Shown here piece after piece: positions 45,994-57,820 of a DNA stretch of 64,000 nucleotides (its first letter is position 1; each line of letters starts with the position of its first letter). The DNA lies in the NCBI GenBank assembly GCA_934047225.1, contig OW203986.1:21579221-21643220 (forward strand), read 5' to 3'. Both the position numbers and the translations under genes were made by a program. A model generated the notes under the pieces. The model was not told the DNA's origin. It worked only from the letters and a program-made list of their open reading frames with translations, and searched no databases. Origin of the DNA: Ypsolopha sequella (taxonomy: Eukaryota > Arthropoda > Insecta > Lepidoptera > Ypsolophidae).

Positions 45994-46356
45994 AAATCGC
46001 AAATAGAAATTCAAGGTAGTTAGTGGATCTCCTATGACGTATAAATCGCTCTTGTATCGCTCTTTAGACGCCTCGGAGGGTATAAATCGCTATTGTAACC
46101 CTCTTGTATGGATGAAATCGCAAATAGAAATTCAAGGTAGTTAGTGGACTCCCAATGACGTATAAATCGCTCTTGTATCGCTTTTTAGACTCCTCAGTGG
46201 GTATAAATCGCTATTGTAACCCTCTTGTATGAACGAAATCGCAAATAGAAATTAAAGGTAGTTAGTGGACCCGGAATGGTGTATAAATCGCTCTTGTATC
46301 GCTTTTTAAGCCCCTCGGTGTGTATAAATCGCTTTTGTAACCCTCTTGTATTGACG
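45994..46356. repeat. Three 121-bp tandem repeats at the right end of the proposed transposon
   Basis: Units start AAATCGCAAATAGAAATT at 45994, 46115 and 46236. Each contains TATAAATCGCTCTTGT twice or in variant form, the inverted counterpart of the left-end motif at 35688-35703. A further TATCGCTCTTGTA lies at about 46464-46476, close to the right TIR. Confidence 0.9.
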
Positions 46357-46498
46357 AATGCCGCTTAATTTGTGCCCAAATGGACATATAGCGGAGGTAT
46401 AGCGGGAATATATCTGGATATAAAGCCAGTTCGTATTTCGTCAATACTTAACGGCTTACGCTCTATCGCTCTTGTATTTCTCAGTTTTGTTAGTTGGG

Positions 46499-47187
46499 GA
46501 ACCATTGTTTAAAAGGAAAAAACAAGAAAACTTAGCGTACAAAAACCGACAACATAAAACAATCAAAAGGTGGCACTGTTCATTCTTAGAAAGCATATAG
46601 ATAAATATTTAATTATTTAATTTAAATAGCGTCATCTATTTAGGTAAATAATAAGGTTTAATGCAAAATTAGTTGGAGCAATTGTATAATACAGTTACAG
46701 TTACTGAAAATACTACAGTTACTGAAAATTGTAAATCTAAGTATATTAAATACTATTAAAAACTTGTAAAAGAAAAGAGCTGTATCTGTCTGTACATTGT
46801 TATTATTCCAAAAAAATAGCGTAGGATACCAATTTAAAAAGAAACTAAATTTTTGTCGTTATCTCATGATAACTCTCTACGATTCTCAACAGCGAGACGT
46901 GGATTACAAAGAAAGAAGGAAGGGTGATCACTGTTCGATAACTTATTATCCAACTTAAAAACTGGGATACTTTTTATTGCAGGATTCCCAAGGGCCGCAT
47001 TATCTTCTTCCACGCGGACGAAGTCGCAGGCAACAGTCGGTAAACAAATAAAGACGGCTGTCTGTCTCCTACTATTCACAAATGAAAGTGTCATCCCCAT
47101 TAGAAGTAAGTAGATAACAAACTCACTGTAGATCACCCTTGTTTGCTTGTCTTCGTTTCATCAGTCATTCCTTTTATAGTCTAATAC
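46499..47187. other. AT-rich intergenic DNA
   Basis: No supported gene or repeat apart from a short CAGTTACTGAAAAT duplication near 46697-46730. Confidence 0.4.
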
Positions 47188-47732
47188 CAGCGATTCTTAA
47201 CCTCGGATCGCGACCGAGAGGTATTGCCAATACCGTATTGGGTTGGATCGCGAAAAGCCCCTAAACGACTTTAAAGAAGTTATAAAATTATATGTTTTAA
47301 TTGCGTATATTTTTATTTTTTATTGATAGATCGATGTCATAGTATTGTCACATTGATTACTACTCACAGAACAAAGACTAAAGGCAGTAGCCATCTATTG
47401 TCAGTTCACAATTGCGAGTTAGTTCCCAGTTGTAATGTGCGGGAGGGCGCGGGGCGCAAAGAGGCGAGTGCGTGCCAACGGCATCGCTGGGCTCGGCTCG
47501 GTCGCAGCCGCCGGTCGGTCTCGGCACAGAACGTACTGCGCAATTTATTATTCATTTTAAATAATGTTGTTTATTTCTAATTTGTAATTTTATAACGACA
47601 TCCTATAAAATTAAATAATATGTCATTTTAGTACCTGTCACTGGAAAATAAAATAAAAGATTAGGATTATGGTCGCGGACTTCAAATATATTTCTACTTT
47701 GGGTCGCCAGCCAAAAAGGTTAAGAACCACTG
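47188..47732. mobile_element. hAT-type non-autonomous element (545 bp)
   Basis: CAGCGATTCTTAACCTCGGA at the left mirrors AAAGGTTAAGAACCACTG at the right, the CAGNGGTTCTTAACC ends typical of hAT elements. The flanks GTCTAATAC and GTCTATAC match except for one base, fitting an 8-bp duplication. The interior has a GC-rich block (47440-47530) and no transposase. Confidence 0.85.
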
Positions 47733-48305
47733 GTCTATACTATAGACTATACTAAATAAAGACTGCCGATGTGTTCCGCACTCACAAAATATATTGAGCT
47801 TTAAATTATAAAGATGCTCCATTGGATTCCCAATTTAAATAAAAAATATGAAGCTATTAGTGTTTCCAGGACAGTAAAAAATACTTGCCCATATTTTTTT
47901 CTGAATGTCGTATTTTGGTTAAGAAATAGACAAATAGAGGTTTTAGAGAATATTCTTATTAATGAAAGAAAAGACTTGCCTTGTATTTTAATAATAATAA
48001 TAATGATTATTTATTTTGCTTTATTAATGACATCCAACAGAATCCCATTTGAGTAGTAACAGCATTTTCAATAAATAAGTCTCTTTTTCAAGTGTTTTGA
48101 CTGTAGAAAATCCCCTGAAAATCTCAACATTTTCTCAACTTTGTGGTCAGTGCTTGGAAGTAAGGTAAAATGTCTGCCGTACGTAGCCAAAAAGCAGTAC
48201 CAATAGATATACGAAAAATAATTTGAAAACTCGATGGATTCTCCATTTGCACACAGGGTCTCAAAAAAAAGTAAAACGATACTCACGTGGAAACACGTGG
48301 AAACA
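47733..48305. other. AT-rich intergenic DNA
   Basis: Nothing recognised. The small frames on both strands lack family resemblance. Confidence 0.4.
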
Positions 48306-48665
48306 TTTACATCAGTTTTGAAGATTCAGTTCCGTCAATATAGATCGTAAGCATTTAAAAAAAATATGGCATGTTTTTGACTCAATACAGTTATAATATA
48401 TTATAAATAAATATACTTTATAAATAGACGTAATTTTAATCTTCTTTTAATTATATTACTTTTAAAAAGCATAAATTTCACGAAAAAAGTGATTCAGTTT
48501 CCATATTCCAAAACCAATTGAAACGAAACCAACACACGCAAATACTTACTAGAAAAAACATCTTTGTAACTTTGAATGTCCTAATGTAGCCGTGATTTCA
48601 AAATAACTGAAGTTTTGCGTGCGTGGCATCTGATTAGAGCAGAATTGACAGTTAAAAAACAAAAG
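48306..48665. repeat. Interior of the TTAA MITE family, decayed copy
   Basis: GATTCAGTTCCGTCAAT, ATATGGCATGTTTT, TTATATTACTTTTAAAA, CACGAAAAAAGTGATTCAGT and AAAATAACTGAAGTTTTGC match the copy at 30461-30888 in the same order. Both TTAA ends are missing. Confidence 0.85.
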
Positions 48666-49810
48666 GCAGCCTTTAAACTAAATTAACAAAGTAAATTAAA
48701 TTAATAAAATAAAAAATATCATTTGTAAGTTCTTGAAAACTTTGCTATTTTTTTCTTACAAATTCACGTGTACGTATAATCAGTTTGTTATAAGTTTATA
48801 ATTACGGTAATCGATTCAGAAACTTTAATTACAAAAAGGTTTTAAAATATATTTTAAGAATATTATTTGGTTTACCGTTTTCAGCTTAGCAAGGCAGATG
48901 TGGAGTTCCCTCGTATTTCTTTTCGTTTTGTCCAGAAGACTATATCGGAGCATTCGTCCGATATCCGCTCTGTTATTGGCCGAATAAAACTTAGATTTGA
49001 TTCCAAACAACTTTTATTGGTAGATTGGATACCGTAACTTTGTCAAATTCTTCCTCTAAATTTTGTTGAGATGGCAGTTATAGCATTCCTAAGATTGTTT
49101 TTTATTATTTACTAGACTTTTGACCGCGGCTCTGCCCGTGCTATATAGATACTCTGCCTTTGAACACCTTAATTTTTCCAAATTGTTTCACAGAAGGTTC
49201 CGTATAAGGTCTTATGCACAACGTCAAATGACCATTTCACAATGCGTAACTTGGTCAATCGGTTTAATAAAAATAATATAGATAGTAGACTATACTTCTA
49301 ATGGGCATATCTTACCAAAAACGAAATAGCTTTAAGTTCACTATATAAAAAAAAAACACGTAGTTACATCTCAGTTTCAAGTTTTTTAAGATTTAAAGTG
49401 CCTTCCTTAAATCATACTACCTTGTGTTACAAATTTGTATTAAAAATAAGTGAACAAATGACCTCATTGGTAAGTCTTGGAATATTTTTATAATTTTATC
49501 TATTTCATGATATAATTTTTAATTTTTTTTCATGATATAAAACTGAGTTTTTATTCAATAATCTTCTTTCAGAGTAAAAAAAAAAACTCAGTTTCTTGTG
49601 AGCACGTGACTCTTGGTAGTCGTAACTGCCACGGTTCAGTGCGCGCTATTTTTTACTAAAAGGAAAAGTCACAGAGTTCATATCTGATTGATGTAAAATG
49701 AAGTCCTCAATATAACTTTATATGCATCCCAAAGGCCTTAAGAGCTGCGAAAGTGCTGACAAATTAAAAAAAAATGTTCCATGCCTTTATTTATAAAAAA
49801 GAAAAAAAAA
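48666..49810. other. Intergenic DNA with a possible Helitron-like end
   Basis: At 49111-49145 the reverse strand ends CGGGCAGAGCCGCGGTCAAA, AGT, CTAGT, similar to Helitron-like 3' ends; the orientation would be minus. The evidence is weak. The rest is AT-rich. Confidence 0.35.
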
Positions 49811-50028
49811 CATGTCTGTTGTGTGGGAGGGAGCCCCCTTAAATATTTACTTTATTCTGTTTTTTAGTATTTGTTGTTATAGCGGCAACAAAAATACATC
49901 ATCTGTGAAAATTTCAACTGTATAACTATCACGGTTCATGAGGTACAGCCTATTGACAGACGAACAGACGGACAGACAGACGGACAACGGGGTCCCGTTG
50001 GTTATCCTTGGGTACGGAACCCTAAAAA
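49811..50028 (+). repeat. TACGGAACCCT-family repeat copy
   Basis: GGAGCCCCCTTAAATATTTA, CATCATCTGTGAAAATTTCA, ACTATCACGGTTCATGAGGT and GGGTACGGAACCCTAAAAA occur in the same order as at 1100-1376 and, inverted, at 57184-57458. Confidence 0.85.
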
Positions 50029-51304
50029 GCAACTATTTTACAACTTGACAGTTCTATTATCTACTAGCAATGATATTATATACCTACAATTTATGACCTC
50101 ATTGTGTACTAGTATTTTGTCCAGCTCAACCAATTTTTTTTGTGTTATAAATTTATAACTGTTGCTTTACCAATAATGAGAATTAAGAGAATTAATCGAA
50201 TTTCTTTGGACTTAGTGCAATGGTAATTAGGTATATCCCCAAACCATTTTTAATAAATATCCAATTATAATTGCATTATAATTGGTTATAATTGCATCAA
50301 AATCAGTTAAGGCCCTTAATACCGCCAATTGGTACTTTCTAAAGCCTACTCCTCTTTTATGGCCAAACCAAAAATATTGAAAAAATGTATTATGGATTAT
50401 CAACTCTAGTACAACATATGCAACATTTTTCTTTGTCGTACCACCAAAACTTCTATATGAAAAATTGTTTCAACTGAATGGTGTTTTTTGGCTTGAATTT
50501 TCTACTGCTCCTAAGCGGCTTAGGTGATTTAATTCATTTATGCTTTGATAAATAGATAAACTTGATAGCTATAAACATAACATAGAATTATTCAATCGAA
50601 CAATGACGCCCATGTGAAAAGTATTATTTTCTCCTATTTTGCCCTTTCAAAGACGTAGCGAGCGTCGTAACAGCCACCACGCATTGTGCACTGATTTGAA
50701 CGTTATTTCAATGTCGTTTCCGTCGATATTCATACAGACAAACATCGAGCTGCTAATTTGGCGACGGTAATCGCCTTAAGTGATTCTCAGAAAAAAATAT
50801 ATGCAGAATAAAATGATCACTGCTGGCAGTAAAAAACACATCCAAATCCGTTTAATAGTTATATAGTTATATTTTCAAACGCTTAGAGATTTTCTCAGTT
50901 TGAAGCAAGAGTATTTCGTGACGAATAGAAAATCCAACTCTAAATAAAAGCAAACTGATAAGTGATACACTAGAATTTTTACTCTTTGTTTCAAAACCTC
51001 TACTTTTCTCCTTCCGCCGTATGATTTTATTATCAACAACAAACAAGTTTTATAGTTATAGGCGAAAGGGGGATAGAATGAAATCCTGTTTCGTGGTAAA
51101 GTCAAAATGGTTTTCGATATTAAACTTCAGATTTGTGATAGGTGCAGTGCTGGTGCCATAACTGGATTCCCTCAGGAAATAAGCTGGTGAAAGTTGTCTT
51201 CTAGGAAGGATAGAGATTTTGAAGGCTTTGTTCGATTATGATTCATTGTTATTGATTCGTAATAACAAAATTTTAATAATTCAGTCTTATTGTTTGTGAT
51301 ATTT
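50029..51304. other. AT-rich intergenic DNA
   Basis: No gene is supported. The stretch 50610-50770 (TATTTTCTCCTATTTTGCCC, ACGTAGCGAGCGTCGTAA) may be a further decayed relative of the pair at 27840 and 51305. Confidence 0.4.
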
Positions 51305-51745
51305 AAGGCGTCTCTTCCCAGCGTCACGTCATCCGAAAATGATTCTGTTGATAAAGTTATTTCTCGTTAACGGTATGTTTAAAAAATTAGGAAAAAATAT
51401 TTTTAGTTAAAATATATGAAACAACTTTATTTAAGGAAATTATTCTTCCGTATAGGAGATAGGATGAAAATATTGTTCAAATTCAAGCTGTTTTTAAACT
51501 AAAATTGGGTAAAATTGGTTATTTCTTTGAAACCACTAGTGGTATTTGTACGGTTTTTGCACAAAAAATTATTGCTAAAGAATTGTTTATGGAATTTTTT
51601 TTCCGTCCATCGCGTTCATTTGAAAAATATTATGTTCTTCTATTTTGCGCTATCAAGAGACCCAGCGACGTCACAATGTGCAGTGCGCGCTGATAATAGT
51701 TTCTTTCGATATTTGTACCGGCACAGGTCGATTCATGGTTGTTGG
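51305..51745 (+). repeat. Dispersed ~440-bp repeat, inverted partner of 27840-28262
   Basis: AAGGCGTCTCTTCCCAGCGT, CGAAAATGATTCTGTTGATA, the T-rich middle and CTATTTTGCGCTATCAAGAG, then ACCCAGCGACGTCAC, follow the order of the partner read in reverse. The reading frame across it is coincidental. Confidence 0.75.
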
Positions 51746-54700
51746 CGGCTATCTGCCCCTTAAGTTTCTTTTTTATTATTTATTCTTTATTAGAAAAGAA
51801 ACCTTAAATGAATTTTAAAATACTAGTAAATGTTTAATTGAAAAAAGTATAGGTAACCTTAGTATAAAATTAATTAAAAACTGCCAGTCCAATATGATTT
51901 GAATTAGGGTAGGTTTATTATTAATAAATTTAGTCATCAGTCTATGAAATAAAACTTTTAGCGGAACCAGCGAAAATATTTCACAGTTCATCCAATCCAA
52001 GTCACGTAAAAATTTTGACGTTATTTTTCTCATTTGAAATTCTTCCTAGACGAGCGGAGTCGTAAAAAGCGGATTATACCCTGTATGTCTGATGCTGGAA
52101 TAGAATTCGTGACACCGAGCCTGGCTTCTTATTTACTCGTCGCCACTAAGCTGCATATAATGAAAACGCACTGTCGGGTGTCAAACGTTGAGAGAATATC
52201 AGCTACTTTAGTTAGAAATGGAAATCTTGATAGTTTACCGATAGTGGCTATAATAAGTTTCTAAGTGGTAAATGCTTGCATTTTGGTCGAAAGAACTTGA
52301 GAAAAGTTTTTTCCGTTGCTATTGCTTCTATTGCAAATTATAATAAATACAGGCGGAAGGACACATCTCCTGTAGTGAAATATCAATAAAATTTTTATAG
52401 TAACTGACTAATTAGTCACAAAAGCACAAAAAAATTTAATTAAAAAAAAACTTTTATTACCAAAGTTAGCGATAGCGATACTTATCACTTTTGGTATAAA
52501 ATCATGTCGACACGATCATATAACGAACCCCAAACTTGATGCGGACATCTTAGTTTTATCACTATTCCAAATGTCAAGTTGAAAATTTCAACAGTCTCGG
52601 TGAAAAGTAAGTAAAAGTCAAATAGGCACACGTAGAGACAGATGAGCACGAAATATGGGTTAATTTTTATAAATTTTGAGTACGAAATCTTATAATTAGA
52701 TCAAATAAATAAAGTCTTAACTAAGCAAATTTCACATCAAAGAAAAAACAAGTAAAACTGTAATTAGGGTTACACACGTTACTAATTCGATTATGATTCT
52801 CTCGTTCCCATTTTAGCTAAAACAATAGATTGTTGTGTTCAGATCATGGCTCGGATCCAACATACAGATCAAATTTTATTATATTCAGTACCGTTTTCAA
52901 AAAGCACCAAAACTATGAAATCCCGCTACAATTTTCCACAACTGCTTATCCGCACACGTCTTGCGTCGTGTCAGTGTCGCACGCGACACACGCTATATTG
53001 CCATTCCTAACCCCCAAGTTTTGGGTGTTCTTTATTCAAATATCTTGCTACAGTATTCTCTTTTCTCGTAATTGGACCGAAGAACGTATCTGACAAAATA
53101 AATCTTTATGTTTGTTTCAAATCCTGGAATTAGTTCTATATTCCTATCTTTTATAAATCTTCTATAAATCTTTTTTGGTAAATGTAAACAAAGAATTCTT
53201 ATATACCAGTGTACGGATTTTGTAAGAAAGCAGACCTGTATACTAGGTGTACTAGGTATGTATCAATGACTTGTTTAACTAATACAACATTTAACATTTC
53301 CTATTATGTAAGTTTAAATCTGGCTGGAATAAAGACATTTTATTATTATTATTTTTAATTTTTACAAATATACAACATTTTATTCTACCACATTTGAAAC
53401 AAAAACATCTCCTACATTTTTAAGGCAAAAAACTTTTTTTTTGCGTCATTAACGGAAGTTGTCTTAACAAATGTTGTCCCGTTTGGGGAAAATTTAAGCA
53501 CGTCAGTAATAAACATATCAAAAAATTGTAAATGCATAGTTAATTTAATTTGAATATTACGGTATTGGTGTTTTAAGGTGTGTTTATGAAATGTACAATT
53601 TTTCGTAGCTTCCGGAAATAATACAACCAATAACATCATTACGTTACAATTTGTTTTAAATTGCCAAATAATAACATTTCAAAACAATATCACCACAAAC
53701 AGCATCGAGTTAAATAACGAATAAAAAAAAATTAAAAGACGTAATAAATCTATAATCAGAAATCAAATTACCCTTAGTAAAAAAAAACTTCCGGAAGTGA
53801 CATACAAGTCCTAACATGCGTTCCATACAAGATGCCAACAAAGAAGTATCAACTTCAAAAATAAAATGTTATTCATTGAAATGCTTTGGTTTTAACCCAA
53901 ACCATAAAACACTAGTGTACAACATCGTGAAATTACCCACAGAACAAAATATGTAACATTACAATAAAACTCAAAACCATACATATGTAAACGAACAAGT
54001 AAAAGGCGACAGACACAATGCAATTTCATACGCAACAATAAATCGGTTATTCTTATTCCAACAACCGCCGGGAGCAGCTATCTCGAGGCGACATCTTCCA
54101 TATCAGTTGCCATAAAAATGTTTTATGTTTGCGGCTAATAAATGACATCAGCAAATTCAGTAAGACAATATGAGAGGCACTCTATGCATCCGTTTGGCTT
54201 CTTTTATTCCCTCCCCTAGCTATCATTGTTTCGATTAAGAACTAGGGCGCCACCATTGGTATTGCTTTTGGCAGACGCTGCCAAAAATAGCCCCTTGTTT
54301 TGATTTTCCTTTGTTTATTTCGTAAATGCAGAGCTAATTGGTTTTGGTATTGATTAAACAATAATAATTTTCAATGTTTGGAATGGAAATTGTATTGATT
54401 GATACTTTTGTTTGTCAAGGCTGAGACGGGTAAATCATTCGTGCGTTTCATATAAAAGTTCCATTGGTCTTGGTCTCCGTTTGCTTTTGTGCAAACGTAA
54501 AGCCTTTGTGGCAGCCCTTATCTCGCTCGTGCGAGATTGGTTTCACTCTTTAGTGCTCTTAAAGTTATTGTTCTTGGGCCACACGTCATTTCTCAATGTC
54601 ATATATCTTTACAAATGTGAACGTTTAACTGCAAATGGGGTGAACGTTAGTGCTTTTCATTTGACATCAATTCTTGTTTAACACATCATGGAATACGTGG

Positions 54701-56119
54701 ATGGCAGAACGTTTTATTGTTAAATATTCAAAGATATGGGGTTTTGGGATTTAGAAAACTAAGATAAAAGCTACAAAATATCAATAAACAAATTTAAAAA
54801 ATTATATGAATAAAAAATTCAGGCTAAATTGCTTTTTCAATTCTTCGATAAATATCGTTTAACTATAGTCAGTTAATTTTTTTGTACTAAGTGCATTTAA
54901 TTTTGGTACTTAATTATTCATTGGATTAAATTAAAGTTTAAAAAGTAGCCCTATAATGCCTAAGTCAAAATAACTTCAAGAAAAAAAAATTACATTGATG
55001 TTTATCGAAATAGACGCAAAAAGAAAATGTTCAAGAAAAAGTCCTGCTAAAATTAGGAATCAACTTTTTCCTAAGCCGTCGTACGAGCTCATAACATACG
55101 GAAGTCCTTGCAAAAAAAAAAGCTAAAGGAAAATATCACTGATTCCGTGAAATTCTGTTCCCAATGTTTACTCGTGGTGGCTAAGCTGCATCTAATGAAA
55201 TCCCTGACAGGTATCAGTGCACCGGAATACTGTGTGAAGCTGGAAGGTCTTGATACTTTTAAAATCACTTTTTCTGGGACAATCTCTTCATGTTCAACAA
55301 TTTAAGGGGGTATATCGTCAAAATGAACACTTTATTAAAGTTATTTATCTGCTGTTCAAAAGAAGTCCCAAGTTAAGTAAATTAGTACAACAGTTTTGGG
55401 GCTTTTTTCTAGATTTTGGTCTATCAGAAACGCGATTGGAGGAATTTCACTTGATAGAAATAATTATTAAAAAGAAGTCTAAATTTACACTTTTTTTGAT
55501 ATTCTCACAAATTGGAACTTCAAAAATATTTATTTAGAAGGGTTTTAACAATACCTAAATTACTGGTTATTGAAATTTTCATAGCTAGTTTAATTAATTT
55601 TGTATTAATTTTAAACCGACTTTTGTCAATTTTCCCTGATTCCGTTCCTCTCGCATTGCGTGTCTTTCCGCCTGGAGTAACGGGGACCTTTGCACGGACG
55701 ATATATCACCTTAACCCGTATGTTATAAATTTTTGATAACAATAATTGAAGAACATTAGAAATGGAGCGTAATTGCGCCTTCTTAAATAAGACAGTTAGT
55801 GCGCGATTTTAGACAAAAAACTAAAATAATTTGGACAAGTGCGAGTCGGACTCGCGCACAAAGGGTTTTATACCACCACACAATACGGGTACGGAACCCT
55901 TAAAACATTGTGGTAAATATCAACAATATACATAACACCATCAAGAACACAAAAAACAAGGCCTTAAAATGGTAGCGCCTGATAGTTTTCTTTCTTTTGT
56001 TTGTTGTTTTGTTTTTTACTTTTATTATTTGTTGAAGTAAAACAAATGACGTTGAAAAATGACACATTTCGAAGTTTTTTGTTAATGTTTGTTAATTATT
56101 TTTTTAATTTTGATTGATA
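51746..56119. other. Intergenic DNA with weak repeats
   Basis: No gene is supported. Segments 52090-52230 and 55150-55260 share TACTCGT..., GCTAAGCTGCATCTAATGAAA-like bases, so they are decayed relatives. A perfect hairpin TTTTGGCAG-ACG-CTGCCAAAA lies at 54266-54286. A fragment of the TACGGAACCCT family lies at 55832-55907. The stretch 54030-54680 has a more balanced base composition and could be regulatory, but nothing proves it. Confidence 0.4.
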
Positions 56120-56279
56120 GTCGTGATAGTTTCTATAGCTATCACATAGTTTCTATGTGTTTCAACTGGCTACCTATAACAGCTGAAGCTGTAGACCCCT
56201 GTGACAGACGGATAGACAGATAGCGTAGGCTTAGTAAAGGGGTCTCGTTTAGTACCCTTCGGGTACGGAAACCTAAAAA
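56120..56279 (+). repeat. TACGGAACCCT-family repeat copy, partial
   Basis: GACAGACGGATAGACAGATA, GTCTCGTTTAGTACCC and GGGTACGGAAACCTAAAAA place it in the family at 1100 and 49811. Confidence 0.75.
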
Positions 56280-56401
56280 GTGCCTGTGATGCACAGCGTT
56301 AATTTAATCGGTTTCTGTCCAGCATCAGAATTATTCACACCTATTAAAATAGTTAATTAACTATACTTACAAACAAAATCATAATTTATATGTTGAAAAA
56401 A

Positions 56402-56762
56402 CAGGTTAATAGGTGGTAGAGCTAATGCCGGGCTTGGCTGTGGAGGTACCACCATTTTACTTGGAGACTCCCTCGAAGTAATTCGGGAGAGTAAGAGGAC
56501 AGTTCACAGGCAAAAAACCAGGAGGCCCACCATGCCTGGGACCGATGAATGGCGGTATATCCATCCCTAATAGCCGGGCCTTATATGGAACAGACTGGTG
56601 ACGGGCAGCGGCGTCACTGGTGCGAGGGTTCCGGCACCGCGCTCACCAACCCGCCTGCCGAGCGTGTGTGAGTATGGGCAATTCTTCCAGGATGACCGCC
56701 AGGAGTGGAAGAGTCCTGGAAAGGCTTATGTCCAGACGTGGACGAACTAGGCTGATGGATGG
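56402..56762 (+). mobile_element. SINE-like retroposon with GATG tail, copy B
   Basis: 361 bp from CAGGTTAATAGGTGGTAGAG to a GATGGATGG tail, flanked by an exact 12-bp duplication, ATGTTGAAAAAA (56390-56401 and 56763-56774). It is collinear with copy A over nearly its whole length. Confidence 0.92.
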
Positions 56763-56774
56763 ATGTTGAAAAAA

Positions 56775-57183
56775 TAGACATATAAAACAACAAACAATTG
56801 TTTTTACTTTATACGCTTTCTTTTATTTCCTAAAAAAACTGCAAGTGTTAAGACTCTTTACTTCTTGCAAGGGGGACTTTGGACTTATCGTCCTTATTCT
56901 TAGGAAAGGTTTTTTTTCGGATATGTTAGCACTCCGATCACGTAGTGCCAATATAATTTTATTCGAGCCAGATGCATATAATAGGTACACTACTGTTTTT
57001 AAAAGAAAGCTGTTAACGTCAGATTTATATTTTTTTTTATATTATCTGGACATAAGAGAAAATAAAGAGATTATTTAAAGTTACAGTGTACTTCACGGGT
57101 TGAGGCTAAATTTACCGGATTTTGACAGTGATAGTACTATAAACATAGATACAATAAAAAAAATCGACGCATATACTTTATTT
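56775..57183. other. AT-rich intergenic DNA
   Basis: Nothing recognised. Confidence 0.4.
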
Positions 57184-57458
57184 TTAGGGTTCCGTACCCA
57201 AAGGGTGAACAACGGGACCCTATTACTAAGACTCGGCTGTTCGTCTGTCCGTCTGTCACCAGGCTGTATCTCATGAACCGTGATACATAGTTAAACAGTT
57301 GAAATTTTCACAAATGATGTATTTCTGTTGCCGCTATAACAATAAATACTAAAAAACAGTATAAAATAAATATTTAAGGGGGCTCCCATGTTTTTTGCCG
57401 TGTTTATAGGTACGGAACCCTTCGTGCTCGAGTCCGACTCGCACTTGGCCGGTTTTTT
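57184..57458 (-). repeat. TACGGAACCCT-family repeat, fullest copy
   Basis: Runs from TAGGGTTCCGTACCCAAAGG through ACGGGACCCTATTACTAAGA, GTCTGTCCGTCTGTCACC, CTCATGAACCGTGAT and TTAAGGGGGCTCCCATG to GTACGGAACCCTTCGTG and GTCCGACTCGCACTTGGCC. It shows both halves of the family, including the CGACTCGCACTTGGCC end found near 15120 and (inverted) 55840. Confidence 0.85.
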
Positions 57459-57639
57459 GCTAAATCTAACAAAGGCGTTAGATTAACAATTTGCAAAATA
57501 GAAAAGGTAAGTCGTATGTTACTATTAATTAATCAGGATGCAAATAACTTAAGTATCAATAGGATTGGTCGAAAATATATTCCATATATATTCCATTATA
57601 ATATGTTGGAAAATATATTCCATATATAAATAAATTAAT

Positions 57640-57820
57640 ACCCTGACTGACTCACTGAACTATCAACGCCAAAGACCAAACGACTGAGCCTAAGAACATG
57701 AAATTTAGACTGTAGGTTTCTTGTATAACGTAGACATCCGCTAAGAAGAAATTTTCGAAAATTCCTACGGGATCATGTGAATCAGGATCTACGCGAGCAA
57801 CGCCACTGGGCGTCCGCTAG
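57640..57820 (+). mobile_element. Helitron-like 3' end
   Basis: CCTGACTGACTCACTGAAC begins a segment ending in a hairpin, ACGCC-ACTG-GGCGT (57800-57813), followed by CCG and CTAG, with T next. A small hairpin just before a CTAG/T end is the Helitron 3' signature. The 5' end (TC) was not located. Confidence 0.55.

Larger units (their letters stand above)
35257..46498 (+). mobile_element. Proposed ~11.2-kb two-gene DNA transposon
   Basis: CCCAACTAACA at 35257-35267 is repeated inverted as TGTTAGTTGGG at 46488-46498, and GA flanks both sides (35255-35256, 46499-46500), a possible 2-bp target duplication. The subterminal motif ACAAGAGCGATTTATA (35688-35703) recurs inverted at the right end in three 121-bp tandem repeats. 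Inside are a spliced transposase-like gene (+) and a convergent spliced gene (-). A short TIR, a 2-3 bp duplication and repetitive subterminal motifs recall CACTA/EnSpm-like elements, but the superfamily is inference. Later insertions (MITEs at 38879, 40247, 42199, 42397; a SINE-like copy at 41324) enlarge it. Confidence 0.65.

Noticed and set aside
46011..46345. Three evenly spaced repeats as a CRISPR array
   Set aside because: Units are contiguous 121-bp tandem copies without unique spacers, in a eukaryotic sequence context.
47323..47580. 85-codon frame in the GC-rich block as a gene
   Set aside because: It lies inside the hAT-type MITE and has no recognisable domain.
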